Source of the DNA: Acidobacteriota bacterium
GTDB taxonomy: Bacteria; Acidobacteriota; Blastocatellia; Pyrinomonadales; Pyrinomonadaceae
Direction: 5' to 3'
Assembly (NCBI GenBank): GCA_025463125.1
Contig: JAOAPX010000124.1
Coordinates: forward strand, 1-33,178
Length of the DNA: 33,178 nucleotides
The notes beneath the pieces were generated by a model, which was not told the DNA's origin, did not search any database, and worked only from the letters and a program-made list of their open reading frames with translations. Below are positions 23,761 through 33,154 of this stretch, piece by piece. The position numbers and the translations under genes are program-made. Every line of letters starts with the position of its first letter. Positions within the stretch are counted from its first letter, which is position 1.

Positions 23761-24321
23761 TTATTTATTATCGCCCGCGGGTTGCGAGTCATAACTAACA
23801 ATTAATTTAACTGCGTCGATTAAAGTTTCCGCTACAATGTCCGGTTTTCTTTCGAGTTTATCAATATCGCCGCGCCCGTAACCGGTTAAAACCATTGCGG
23901 TTTTTATTCCGGCATTGAATCCGAGCTCGATGTCGAGCGCCTTGTCGCCGATCATCCAGGATTTTTCCAGATCGATCGGAAACTCTGCGCGGGCGGCTTC
24001 GATCATCCCCGTGTTCGGTTTGCGGCAGGCGCAGCCGTCGTTCGGCATATGCGGACAGTAATAAAAAGCGTCGAGTTTTTCAGGCAGATCGGCTTGAATC
24101 TGCTCGTGAATCGAATGCATCGCCGCTTCTTCAAACACTTTGCGGGCGATGCCCGACTGGTTCGTGACGACGACGATCAAAAAGCCGGCTTTTTTTAATA
24201 ATTCCACCGCTTCGCGCGTATAAGGAAAGAAACGCAGATCTTCAAGGCGCGAGAGAAAGTTCACTTCTTCTATCAACGTTCCGTCACGGTCAACAAAAAT
24301 GGTTTTTTGTTTTTGATTCAT
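23761..24321 (-). CDS. gmhB: D-glycero-beta-D-manno-heptose 1,7-bisphosphate 7-phosphatase GmhB
   Basis: 186 residues from the ATG at 24321. HAD-family phosphatase that removes the 7-phosphate of heptose bisphosphate on the path to ADP-heptose. Visible: motif I DRDGT (D11, D13), motif II 'VVTNQSGIAR', the GmhB zinc knuckle 'CPHMPNDGCACRKP' (C89, H91, C97, C99) and motif III 'MIGDKALDIELG' (D126, D130). The frame stays open to an ATG at 24390, which would add 23 hydrophobic residues unlike the family, so the shorter start is preferred. No strong Shine-Dalgarno precedes either. Downstream of the heptosyltransferase gene on the same strand, consistent with an LPS inner-core role. The HisB-N family is related, but the Cys-His-Cys-Cys loop and the neighbour support GmhB. 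Confidence 0.9.
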   Translation of the reverse strand: MNQKQKTIFVDRDGTLIEEVNFLSRLEDLRFFPYTREAVELLKKAGFLIVVVTNQSGIARKVFEEAAMHSIHEQIQADLPEKLDAFYYCPHMPNDGCACRKPNTGMIEAARAEFPIDLEKSWMIGDKALDIELGFNAGIKTAMVLTGYGRGDIDKLERKPDIVAETLIDAVKLIVSYDSQPAGDNK

Positions 24322-24409
24322 ATTTTTAACGCAGAAATAAAGAAACGCGCTGTTAAAAAAAAACGGATTCTTTAACAGCCGAACAACCATCTTACAAAAT
24401 TTTCCGGTT

Positions 24410-25465
24410 TCAGTCTTTTCGGCTTCGCGGCTTTGCGTTTAATTTTTCCGCGGCTTTTGCGAAAACCGCTTCGGGCGCGACGCGCGTCATGCACCTGTGG
24501 TCGATCGGACAATCGCGCAGCATACACGGCGAACACTCGACGTTTACGCGGATAATGTCGGCGATTTCGGGAAAAGGTCGCGTTGTTTTTTCGTTTGTCG
24601 GACCGAAAATAACGAGCGTTTCAGTTCCGACCGCCGGAGCGATGTGCGCGAGTCCCATATCGTTTGAAACGAGCAAATCGATTTCGCTTAAAACGGCGAC
24701 CATTTCGTCAAGACCGGTTTTCCCGGTCAAAACAAACGGTTTGAGCCTGGATTTTTCGAAAACCTCGCTTGATACGTCCAGTTCGTCTTTCGCGCCGACT
24801 AAAATTACATTCGCGTTCAAATCGCTTTGCAGGCGGTCGTTTAATTCGGCGTAATTTGCCGCGCTCCAGCGCTTTGCCCGAGAATTGGTCGAGCCGACGC
24901 CGAGCGCGACAATTTTTCGGCTCAAGTCAATCTTGTTTTCTTCCAGTATTTTTCGCGCCGCGCCGCGTCTTTCGCCGGAAACCCGCAGGTCAAACTCCGG
25001 CTGGCTTGTCGAAACGGTTTGCGTGTTAAGCGCTTGTTTTTCAATTTCGGCTATTAAATTAAGATAATAAAAAACTTCGTGGCGCTCATTTTTCCAGATC
25101 GGAATCGGCACGGCATTCGAGAGCAAAAAACTTCTGCCTTCTTTGGCGTAGCCGAATCGCCTCGGTATTTTCGCCCATTTAGCGATCAAAGCCGTTTCAA
25201 AAGAATTCGGAAACAAAACAGCCAGGTCGAAATTTCCCGCTCTTAAAGCGTTCGATTGATTGAATGCGTCCTTGATTTTTGAACCGGTTTTATCAAAAAC
25301 GAGAATTTCGTCTAAAAAATCCGCGTCCTGAAAAATTCCTTTAGCCCATCCGCGCGTGTGCAGAGAGATTTTCGCGTCAGCAAAAACGCGGCGCAACTGG
25401 CGCAAAGCGGGAATCGTCATCACCGCGTCGCCGACCCAATTTGTTCCTCGAACCAGAATTTTCAC
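24410..25465 (-). CDS. waaF: Lipopolysaccharide heptosyltransferase II-like (glycosyltransferase family 9)
   Basis: 351 residues, the usual WaaF length. N-terminal 'MKILVRGTNWVGDAVMTIPALRQLRRVFADAKI' is the acceptor-domain signature. 'VALGVGSTNSRAKRWSAANYAELNDRL' is the donor-domain glycine motif and 'LLVSNDMGLAHIAPAVGTETLVIFGPTNEKTTRP' holds the ADP-heptose binding loop. The cysteine-rich end 'ECSPCMLRDCPIDHRCM' is typical of WaaF. It transfers heptose to the inner core of LPS on the cytoplasmic face. Upstream of gmhB on the same strand, so the two probably share a transcript. WaaC or another GT9 enzyme is possible. Confidence 0.88.
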   Translation of the reverse strand: MKILVRGTNWVGDAVMTIPALRQLRRVFADAKISLHTRGWAKGIFQDADFLDEILVFDKTGSKIKDAFNQSNALRAGNFDLAVLFPNSFETALIAKWAKIPRRFGYAKEGRSFLLSNAVPIPIWKNERHEVFYYLNLIAEIEKQALNTQTVSTSQPEFDLRVSGERRGAARKILEENKIDLSRKIVALGVGSTNSRAKRWSAANYAELNDRLQSDLNANVILVGAKDELDVSSEVFEKSRLKPFVLTGKTGLDEMVAVLSEIDLLVSNDMGLAHIAPAVGTETLVIFGPTNEKTTRPFPEIADIIRVNVECSPCMLRDCPIDHRCMTRVAPEAVFAKAAEKLNAKPRSRKD

Positions 25466-25610
25466 AAAATTATTTTACCGTAATGTCGAAAACGAAGCGT
25501 TAAATCCGCATTGAAAACAATTCGCGCGCGGAAAAGAAGCGGGAAAAGAAGAAAAAAGAAGAAGAAAAAGGAAAGAATTTCTTTTTCTGCATTTTCCCTT
25601 ACTTAAAAAA

Positions 25611-26453
25611 TTAAAAAAGCGTTTTCAATCCTTCATCAAGCGAAATTTCGGGTTTCCAGTCGATTTCCTGCTTTACTAAAGTCAAATCGGTCACGTAATT
25701 CAAAGGCGAAGGCGCGGGAATCTGTTCGTCTTCGGAAACGACGGCTTGAAGACCGGAAACTTCTTCCATTTTTGTGACCAGATCGCGCAGAGTCAGCGCG
25801 TTTTCGCGCCCGCCGCCTAAATTGTAAAGTCCGTGCCTGATTATCGAATCGATAAAAGCTTCGCAGGCGCGGGAAAAATCTTCGACGTGCAGCAGATCGC
25901 GTTTCGGTTTGCCGCCGCCCGGAAGGCTTAAAGGCGTGCCGAAATTAATCGCGTCGGCGTAATGCGTGACGAAATTCGGCGTGTTTCCCTCGGAATTCGG
26001 CGCGTAAACGGTCGATAAACGAAAAACGCACGAGCGAAAACGATTTTGGTGCGCGTAAAAATCAACGTAGCGTTCGGCGATCAGTTTTGACCATTCGAGC
26101 GCCGATTGACCGCAGTATAAAGTCGGGCAGTTTTCCGGCACGAGCGCGAAATTGTCCGCAAATCTGCCGTAAACGTCCTTGGTCGAAGCCAATATAAAGA
26201 CTGAATCTTCACGCATCGAGCGCAAAAGATTAATCGTGCCTTCGACGTTCGTCAGGAAAACTTCCTCGGAAGCGTCCGGCGATTTATCGAGATGCGCGGC
26301 GAGATGTATAACGACGTCGTAATCTTCGACGATCTGAGCGTCCTGCAAATTCAGCAGATCCAGATTCGATCGGCGCGAAAAATCGTCGGCGCCGAAATAC
26401 TCTCTCACGTGAGTTCCTAAAAAACCGCTTCCGCCGGTTACCAAGATTTTCAT
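25611..26453 (-). CDS. NAD-dependent sugar epimerase/dehydratase (extended SDR)
   Basis: 280 residues, shorter than GalE-type enzymes (about 320). Rossmann nucleotide motif TGGSGFLG (residues 6-13), 'VVIHLAAHLDKSPDASEEVFLTNVEGTINLL', 'FILASTKDVYGRFADN', 'VFRLSTVYAPNSEGNTPNFV' and 'RDLLHVEDFSRACEAFID' identify the family. The catalytic YxxxK region reads YCGQSALEWSKLIAE: a lysine is there but the residue four before it is Leu, not Tyr, so the active site is non-standard. It belongs with the heptosyltransferase and gmhB by strand and theme, but 145 bp separate it from waaF, including a purine-rich tract (25531-25578). The sugar nucleotide substrate is unknown. Confidence 0.85.
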   Translation of the reverse strand: MKILVTGGSGFLGTHVREYFGADDFSRRSNLDLLNLQDAQIVEDYDVVIHLAAHLDKSPDASEEVFLTNVEGTINLLRSMREDSVFILASTKDVYGRFADNFALVPENCPTLYCGQSALEWSKLIAERYVDFYAHQNRFRSCVFRLSTVYAPNSEGNTPNFVTHYADAINFGTPLSLPGGGKPKRDLLHVEDFSRACEAFIDSIIRHGLYNLGGGRENALTLRDLVTKMEEVSGLQAVVSEDEQIPAPSPLNYVTDLTLVKQEIDWKPEISLDEGLKTLF

Positions 26454-26674
26454 AAATAAAATATTATTTCGGTAATTTACCGCAGCGAATATGAAATGAA
26501 ATACATTGATTTATAAAAGTTACACAAAGCTTTTCGCATTTGCACGGAACGCCTCGCGCCGCTTTTTCGTAAAAGAATAAAACAGTGGACAATCGAGCGC
26601 TAAAACTTATAAAATTTAAACGGGGCAACTTCCTTCATCCATTTTCCCACTAAATTTTATCTAACAATCTGAAA

Positions 26675-29527
26675 ATGCCAAACCAAGTTTTAATTAAAAG
26701 CAAGAAATCAAAGCTGCCCCCGAAATACTGGCTTAAAAAGAACCGCGTAAACGCTTTTCAAACGCCGCCGCCGCCGCTTTACCGCCGCGTTCTTCGATTC
26801 TTTTTTAATCCGCTCAGTTTTTCTCTTTACGGCTTGGCGCTGCTCGGCGTTTTTCTGACGCTCGTTTATTTTTGGTTTGAATATTCGGATCGCATCGACC
26901 GGCGCTTGCTGAGCGGGCAGGTTTACACGCAGTCGGCGGGAATTTATTCGGCGCCTAAAACTTTAAAAACCGGCGAGAACATTTCGCCGGAAGAATTGAC
27001 CGCTTATCTGAAAGCCGCCGGTTACATCGAGAAAAACAATCACGCCGACGCTTCGCGCAGTCGTTACCAAGCGAGTGAAAACGCCGTTGATATAGAACCC
27101 GGAATTACCGGAACGATTGACGACGTAAAAGTTTTTCCGTCCGTGACGGTCAAATTCGAAAAAGGCGGCAAAACCGTTAAAACGATTCTCGATAAAACAA
27201 GCGGCAGCGAAACGGGTAAAGTTCAGCTCGAACCGAAAATACTGAGCTCGATCGCCGAAGAAGGCGACGGCAGACGCAAAGCCGTGACGTTTAACGATTT
27301 GCCTTCGAATCTTGTCAAATCGATCACAGTTACCGAAGACCGCGCTTTTTTCGAGCATTACGGCGTAAACTTTCGCGGCATCGCCCGCGCGCTCTGGCGC
27401 AGGTACGAGCTTGAAGAAGACGCCTCGCCGCTTGCGAATCAGGGCGGATCTTCGATCACGCAGCAATTGGTGAAAAATCTCTGGCTCAATCGCGAGCAGA
27501 CTTTGACGCGAAAAGTAAAAGAAGCGTTTATGTCCGTAATTCTGGAAACGCGGCTTTCAAAAGAAGAAATTTTCACGCTTTACGTCAACCAGATTTATCT
27601 CGGGCAGCAGGCGGGCGTTTCGATCTACGGCGTCGGCGAAGCTTCAAATTCTTATTTCGGCAAAGACGTTTCGCAGCTTACTTTGCCGGAATCGGCGTTT
27701 CTCGCCGGAATTATCCGCAGCCCGAATCGTTACAACCCGTATAAAAACCTTGAAAAAGTAACCGAACGCCGCAACCAGGTTTTGGATTCAATGACCGAAA
27801 CCGGCGAAATCACCGCGCAGCAATCGGATCAGGCGAAAAAAGCAAGGCTTGAGCTGAAGCAGATTACGAGCGCCAAGGATTTGCAGGGAATGCCGTATTT
27901 TTCTCAGTACGCGATTGACGAGCTGCCGAAAGTCGTCAGCGACCCGGAAGCCGTCAAGCATCTGCGCGTCTACACGACGATCGACCCGGATTTGCAGAAA
28001 GCCGCTTACGAAATCGTTAATAAGCGTTTGGAAAAGCTCGACAAATATTTCCCGAAAAAAGAAAAGGGAAGCTTGCAGGCGGCGCTCGTCGCCATCCGCC
28101 CGAAAACCGGCGAGATCGTCGCGATGGTCGGCGGGCGCAATTTCCTGGAAAATCAATTTAACCGCGCGACCGACGCGATGCGGCAGCCCGGTTCCGTGTT
28201 CAAACCGTTCGTTTACGCGACCGCTCTTAACACGGCTTACGACGGCAATTCGCAAGTTTACACTGCCGCCAGCCTTTTCAAAGACGAGAAAAAGGTTTTC
28301 ACATACGGCAGCGATAATTACGCGCCGAACAATTACGGCGACGTTTTTTCGAACAAGGAAATCACGCTGCGCGACGCGCTCGTTAAAAGTAAAAACACGA
28401 TTACCGTCGATCTCGGCATGCAGATCAATATCGGCAAGGTGATGACTTTCGCCAATAAAGCCGGATTGCCGAAAGTCGAAAAAGCGTATCCTTCGATGTC
28501 GCTCGGAACCGCCGAAGCGACGCCTTTGCAGATCGCGACCGGCTATACGGTTTTTGCGAATCTGGGCGATAAGGTAACGCCGATGCCGATCAATCGCGTC
28601 ACGACCGGCGACGGCAGAACCGTCGTTGCGCCGAACGTTGAAAAGAAAAACGTCCTTCGCCCGGATGTGGCGTACATTATGGACGATATATTGAAAGACG
28701 TTATCAATCGAGGAACCGCCGCTGAAGCGCAAGCCTGGGGATTTAAAAATATAGACGGGAAACAGGCTTACGCGGGCAAAACCGGCACTTCGCGCGACGG
28801 CTGGTTTGCCGGTTTTACGCCGGAAATCGTCTGCGTCGTTTACGTCGGTTTCGATAACGGCGACGATCTGGGAATGAAAGGCTCCGATTCGGCGATGCCG
28901 ATCTGGGCTGATTTTATGCGCGAGGCTTTGAATAAAAACCCCGAATGGAACGCCGACTGGGCGATGCCCGTGACGGTTCGGAAAGCCGAGATAGACACGC
29001 GCAGCGGCAAGTTGATTCGCGAATTAAACGATTCGGAAGCCGATCTCGCCAAGTCGCGGCAAGCGCTCATTAAGAAAAACGCCGAAACGAACGCGAACTT
29101 GAATTCGGACACGGATTCCATTCTCGCGCCCGATGCGGCGCCCGATGCCGATATCTATGTCACGGACGTTCCGCCTGAATTTCGCCGCATAGAGCTTTTC
29201 GTTTCCGGAACGCTGCCGAATAAAGCCTTGCTGCCGTCTGATGAAGAAAACCCGTACGCCGAAGACGGAACAAAACCCGAACCGACCGCCACGCCCTTTA
29301 CTACGTGGGAAGAAGAACTCGACCAAAAGGGAAGCCGGGCAAATTCAAATTCAGCGCCGCCGCCGCGCCCGCGTTTAGAAGATTTGGAACGAAAAACGAC
29401 CGTGATGATCTGCCCTCTGACCGGAATGCGCGCAACGTCGAACTGCCCGCGCAAAGAACCGCAAACCTTCGACGAAGGCGAGCAGCCGAAAGATTTCTGT
29501 ACGTTTCACGTCAACCCGCCGCGCTAA
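26675..29527 (+). CDS. Class A penicillin-binding protein (PBP1A/1B-type transglycosylase-transpeptidase)
   Basis: 950 residues. Polymerises and cross-links peptidoglycan. A basic cytoplasmic tail is followed by a transmembrane helix (about 46-68), a UB2H-like domain (about 75-165, 'SAGIYSAPKTLKTGENISPEELTAYLKAAGYI'), and GT51 with catalytic E221 in 'TVTEDRAFFEHYGVNFRGI', then 'GGSSITQQLVKNL' and 'YVNQIYLGQQAGVSIYGVGEAS'. The transpeptidase has SVFK (S507-K510), SKN (572-574) and KTG (702-704). After residue 770 comes an Asp/Pro/Glu-rich linker and a cysteine-bearing tail 'CPLTGMRATSNCP...CTFHV', which is common at the ends of such PBPs. All catalytic motifs are intact. The UB2H-like part points to PBP1B, but the assignment to 1A or 1B is uncertain. 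Stand-alone gene, 221 bp after the divergent epimerase. Confidence 0.95.
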   Translation: MPNQVLIKSKKSKLPPKYWLKKNRVNAFQTPPPPLYRRVLRFFFNPLSFSLYGLALLGVFLTLVYFWFEYSDRIDRRLLSGQVYTQSAGIYSAPKTLKTGENISPEELTAYLKAAGYIEKNNHADASRSRYQASENAVDIEPGITGTIDDVKVFPSVTVKFEKGGKTVKTILDKTSGSETGKVQLEPKILSSIAEEGDGRRKAVTFNDLPSNLVKSITVTEDRAFFEHYGVNFRGIARALWRRYELEEDASPLANQGGSSITQQLVKNLWLNREQTLTRKVKEAFMSVILETRLSKEEIFTLYVNQIYLGQQAGVSIYGVGEASNSYFGKDVSQLTLPESAFLAGIIRSPNRYNPYKNLEKVTERRNQVLDSMTETGEITAQQSDQAKKARLELKQITSAKDLQGMPYFSQYAIDELPKVVSDPEAVKHLRVYTTIDPDLQKAAYEIVNKRLEKLDKYFPKKEKGSLQAALVAIRPKTGEIVAMVGGRNFLENQFNRATDAMRQPGSVFKPFVYATALNTAYDGNSQVYTAASLFKDEKKVFTYGSDNYAPNNYGDVFSNKEITLRDALVKSKNTITVDLGMQINIGKVMTFANKAGLPKVEKAYPSMSLGTAEATPLQIATGYTVFANLGDKVTPMPINRVTTGDGRTVVAPNVEKKNVLRPDVAYIMDDILKDVINRGTAAEAQAWGFKNIDGKQAYAGKTGTSRDGWFAGFTPEIVCVVYVGFDNGDDLGMKGSDSAMPIWADFMREALNKNPEWNADWAMPVTVRKAEIDTRSGKLIRELNDSEADLAKSRQALIKKNAETNANLNSDTDSILAPDAAPDADIYVTDVPPEFRRIELFVSGTLPNKALLPSDEENPYAEDGTKPEPTATPFTTWEEELDQKGSRANSNSAPPPRPRLEDLERKTTVMICPLTGMRATSNCPRKEPQTFDEGEQPKDFCTFHVNPPR

Positions 29528-29654
29528 GTTTGTTTATAGAAATTAAAAACGGGGCGTTTTAATTAGAAGTGAATCTATTAAATGTGAACATTTTGGGCGA
29601 AGGATAAATACCGGAACAAAATACAAATCGAATTTTTCTATGAACTAGGAATAT

Positions 29655-29697
29655 GAAAAAGGAGTTGCTGAAACTATATTTCAGCAACTCCTTTTTC
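29655..29697. terminator. Strong bidirectional terminator between the PBP and the large repeat protein
   Basis: A perfect 19-bp stem: arm 29655-29673 (GAAAAAGGAGTTGCTGAAA), loop CTATA, arm 29679-29697. A-rich and T-rich ends serve the convergent transcripts. Confidence 0.95.
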
Positions 29698-29716
29698 TTT
29701 AGGAAAGGCTTACCCT

Positions 29717-32700
29717 TTAATACTGGTAAACCGATGATGCCGGAAGATCGTTCGGACTGCCGAATTGCAAAGTTATAAACTGTTGATTAGAACTCTGTAT
29801 GACATACCATCTTCCTTCTGCTGATCTGAAAACGGCAATGTCGGTTCTGCCGTCGCCGTCATAATCGCCGGGCTGCGGCACATCGGTTGCCAGCCCGAAA
29901 TATTCAACTCGCAGCAAGTTGGTTTTGCTTTGCAGAATATACCAAACACCGTTTCGATACACGGCAATATCAGATTTACCGTCACCGTCATAATCGCCGG
30001 GAACGGTTTTGTCGCTTGTTAAACCGAATTGCTGGTATCTGACGGTAGAGTCTTTGCTTTGCAGAATAATCCAAAGCCCCGCACGAAAAACCGCCAGGTC
30101 GGCGCGACCGTCGCCGTCATAATCTGCGGCAACCGGACGATCATTTGAAGATCCGAAAGCAACGGCAAAGAAAGTGCTCGGTGATGTGCTTCGGATGATA
30201 TACCACGTTCCGTTTGACGGACGAAATACTGCGATATCGGTTCTGCCGTCGCCGTCGAAATCATTGGCGACCGGAATATCCTCAGCCGTTCCCCATTTTA
30301 CCGAGTAAAAAAGATTGTTTGAGCTGCGCGTAATATACCAGACGCCGTCAGACGGACGATAAACGGCTATATCGGTTACTCCGTCGCCATCATAATCGCC
30401 GGGCGCCGGGATGTCGCCGGTAGCGCCGAATCTAAGAGTTTTGAAGCCGCCTGAATTGTTTGAAATATACCATGTGCCGTTCGACGGGCGAAAAACCGCA
30501 AAGTCTGTTTTGCCTTCACCGTTATAATCGGTTTTGGTAACTGCTTCCAGGCAGGAATTTAAGATAATTGAAAAATTATTTCCCGCGCGGTTAGCCGTCG
30601 CAAAATCATTGCGCCCGTCATTGTTAAAGTCTCCGAAGGCAATCGCTTCGGGTGACAGTCCGGCAAGATAATTATTTCCCGTTCTGAAATTTCCGTTTCC
30701 GATATTAAGCAATGCCGAAAAAGAGTTTGAACTACGCGCCGAAAACGCCAGGTCAGGGCGATTGTCGCCGTTAAAATCTCCTGCTACCAAACCGGACGGA
30801 AATGATTGAACTGCATAAGCGGTGGCTTGAGAAAAAGTTCCGTCGCCGTCGCCGAAAGCGACTGTAATCGTTCCCGAATTGTTTGAAAAATTGTTTCCGC
30901 CGATTACGGCGACATCCGCTTTCCCGTCGCCGTTAAAATCACTTGTAACCAGCGTCGAAGGAATCCCATTGGGGATAACCAGGGTTTCGGAAACCTGTGT
31001 GAAAGAGCCGGTACCTGACCCGAGCAGGACGAAAACGCCGCCGCTTCCGTTAAATCCGGTTCCGCCGAGAGCGATATCCGGTTTACCGTCGTTGTTAAAA
31101 TCAGCAATGCTGATAGACGCATTGCTCGCCGGAGTTGCCAGAACGACAGGAGCTGAAAAAACTCCGTTGCTTGCGCCCATTAAAACGGCAATTGAATTGG
31201 AATTGTTGGAAGTTACTATCAAATCCTTTCTGCCGTCGTTATTGAGGTCGGCTAAAGCCAAAGCTTTCGGCATGAAGCTTAACGGGTAGATGGTCGGCGG
31301 ATTGTTGAAAAGCTGGGTTGTTCCTGAATTAGGATAAACATAAATACTGGTACTATTGGGAGCTGTTATTAAATCGATTCGTGAATCGTTATTAACATCT
31401 CCTGCCAGGATGGCTTGCGTGACCCCTAAGCTCAGGTTCGACGTGCTTGAAACGCCTCCCATCCCGTTTCCGAAAGATATGAAAACACCGGATGGATTGG
31501 TGCTTGATTGCTGCAAATTTGATGTCGCAGTATCCAGATTGCCGTCACCGTTAAAATCCGCCGTGATTATTTGATTCGGTAACTGGTTAGTCGGAAACGC
31601 ATTCGGACCGTAACGATCAGCCCCGTTGTTAAGCAAAATCGATACATCCGAAGAACCGTTGTTTGTCGTAATCAGGTCAGCGCGTCCATCGCTGTTAAAA
31701 TCGCCGCTATTGATAAATAAAGGCTGCGAACCGGTGGGCGCAAAAGTTAAGTTTGTAAGATTAAAATTAGCCGTGCCTGTTCCGGGAACCAATATCGCTC
31801 CGCTGGTACTGTCGCTGAAACTGTCACTAAAAGTTAAGGCGGCGTCAAGATTTCCGTCTCCTGTAAATTGTCCTAAAACAATTGAGCGCAAACGAATACT
31901 AAAATTGGGATTGGGGATCGTATTGGTTACCGGCGCTCCGAATACGCCCGTCCCTGTATTGAGCAGAACGGAAAAACTGTTTGAATCGACGTTAACCGCC
32001 GCGATATCCGGTTTGCCGTCATTGTTTATATCGCCGACCGAGGTGTACGGATTAAAAAAGGACGAAAAGTTTGAGTTTGTAAAAAGAGAAAAGCTCGAGG
32101 CTAGTTGAAAACTGCCTGCCCCGGTTCCTGAAAGAACCGATCCGCTTCCGTTTGAATTTGCGGTAAATATATCTTGAAAGCCGTCACCGTTAAAATCGGC
32201 AACTTTTAAATCTCGCGGCGAACTGCTGACTGAAAAATTACCGGCTGGCACCAAATTACCGTTCCCGGAATTGAGAAATAAAAAAACGGCTCCGAAAGAA
32301 TTGCCCGCGCTGGAGACGACAATGTCCGGCAACCCGTCGGAATTAAAATCGCCGCTCGACATGGCAGTTGCGTTTCCCTGAAAGCTCGTAATAAAAGGCG
32401 CGCTGAAAGTGCCGTTTCCGGTGCCGAAATATACGTGAAGCGGCGACCCGCTGCTAAAGTTCGATCCGGCAAGCGCTAAATCCAAAGAGCCGTCTAAATT
32501 AAGGTCGGCTAATGCAGCGGCGCCAATCGTGAAATTAACCTGAATACTGGAAAATGCGGACAGCGCGCCTTTGCCGTTATTAATTAAAACCGAAGCCGTA
32601 CCGCCGGAAGAACTTGTGATTACAACCGCATCCTGCAAATTATCGGTGTTTAAATCGCCGACCAGAACTTGTCTTGGATTTTGTCCTACGGAAATCGATA

Positions 32701-32824
32701 TGCCTGATGTCGCGTTAATAGACGAACACACGCCAATTGCAAAAGCAGAATTAGAAAATATTGTAAAAAGAGGCAGGAAAAGCAAAAGAGCTTTTCCCTT
32801 AATCGTAAAATTTGGGATTTTCAT
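29717..32824 (-). CDS. Large secreted FG-GAP/VCBS repeat protein
   Basis: 1035 residues from the ATG at 32824, which gives a clean signal peptide (MKIPNF..KALLLFLPLFTIFSNSAFA-IG). An upstream in-frame ATG at 32881 would bury it. The body has 14 DxNxDGxxD-type motifs (one degenerate, QFTGDGNLD), each followed by 'D[IL]...' and a 'VLLNxGxGxF' strand, the FG-GAP/VCBS pattern. The last 285 residues hold six DxDGDGxxD repeats of the 'DIAVFRPSxGxWYI' type, as in the small protein at 2712-3740. Only two cysteines are seen: one just after the signal peptide (GVCSS) and one right after repeat 14 (NSCLEA). No enzymatic, anchor or sorting domain is visible. Likely extracellular and Ca2+-stabilised; function unknown. 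Confidence 0.9.
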   Translation of the reverse strand: MKIPNFTIKGKALLLFLPLFTIFSNSAFAIGVCSSINATSGISISVGQNPRQVLVGDLNTDNLQDAVVITSSSGGTASVLINNGKGALSAFSSIQVNFTIGAAALADLNLDGSLDLALAGSNFSSGSPLHVYFGTGNGTFSAPFITSFQGNATAMSSGDFNSDGLPDIVVSSAGNSFGAVFLFLNSGNGNLVPAGNFSVSSSPRDLKVADFNGDGFQDIFTANSNGSGSVLSGTGAGSFQLASSFSLFTNSNFSSFFNPYTSVGDINNDGKPDIAAVNVDSNSFSVLLNTGTGVFGAPVTNTIPNPNFSIRLRSIVLGQFTGDGNLDAALTFSDSFSDSTSGAILVPGTGTANFNLTNLTFAPTGSQPLFINSGDFNSDGRADLITTNNGSSDVSILLNNGADRYGPNAFPTNQLPNQIITADFNGDGNLDTATSNLQQSSTNPSGVFISFGNGMGGVSSTSNLSLGVTQAILAGDVNNDSRIDLITAPNSTSIYVYPNSGTTQLFNNPPTIYPLSFMPKALALADLNNDGRKDLIVTSNNSNSIAVLMGASNGVFSAPVVLATPASNASISIADFNNDGKPDIALGGTGFNGSGGVFVLLGSGTGSFTQVSETLVIPNGIPSTLVTSDFNGDGKADVAVIGGNNFSNNSGTITVAFGDGDGTFSQATAYAVQSFPSGLVAGDFNGDNRPDLAFSARSSNSFSALLNIGNGNFRTGNNYLAGLSPEAIAFGDFNNDGRNDFATANRAGNNFSIILNSCLEAVTKTDYNGEGKTDFAVFRPSNGTWYISNNSGGFKTLRFGATGDIPAPGDYDGDGVTDIAVYRPSDGVWYITRSSNNLFYSVKWGTAEDIPVANDFDGDGRTDIAVFRPSNGTWYIIRSTSPSTFFAVAFGSSNDRPVAADYDGDGRADLAVFRAGLWIILQSKDSTVRYQQFGLTSDKTVPGDYDGDGKSDIAVYRNGVWYILQSKTNLLRVEYFGLATDVPQPGDYDGDGRTDIAVFRSAEGRWYVIQSSNQQFITLQFGSPNDLPASSVYQY

Positions 32825-33154
32825 ACGTTTTAAAAAATAAAAAATCGTTAAGCCGGCAGTCATAGCAGTTAAAGACACCAATAGATTGTTGAGAAAATAC
32901 GGGAGTTTAACTGAAAATTTTGTTTAGGGTTATAAGGGTAAATCGCTTTTAAAAGTAAGACGCGATTACATCAAAAAAATATCACGAATAGCTTATTTGA
33001 CTTAAAGATTGTTTCTGTCTCGGAGGTGTTATCTGAAAGTCAGGAGAATTTTAAAGAATTTAATTGATAACTGTCAAGAAGTTATGGTCCGGGTGAAATT
33101 TAATTTGAGTTAATGTTTTTCAGATTTAGAAAATAAACTAATTCAAATAAAAAC
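32825..33154. other. AT-rich intergenic region at the right edge
   Basis: No gene or RNA was recognised. CGGAGGTG at 33021-33028 looks like a Shine-Dalgarno but no start codon follows at a usable distance. It presumably carries the promoter of the large repeat protein, whose ATG has no clear Shine-Dalgarno. Confidence 0.4.

Noticed and set aside
25531-25600. Purine-rich tract with a GAAAAAGGAAA / TTTCTTTTTC pairing as a terminator of the epimerase gene
   Set aside because: The stem is almost all A-T and imperfect; too weak to call, though it may end that transcript.
27788-28732. 314-codon open frame antisense to the penicillin-binding protein
   Set aside because: The plus-strand frame carries all PBP motifs; the antisense product has no recognisable domain or ribosome site.
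30879-32108. Plus-strand frames of 136 and 160 codons (30879-31289, 31626-32108) inside the large repeat protein
   Set aside because: They are periodic 'LPSLLKS'-like mirror translations of the regular DxNxDG repeats on the other strand.
32825-33154. Possible riboswitch or small RNA in the right-hand intergenic region
   Set aside because: No known riboswitch core or paired structure with a terminator could be recognised by eye.
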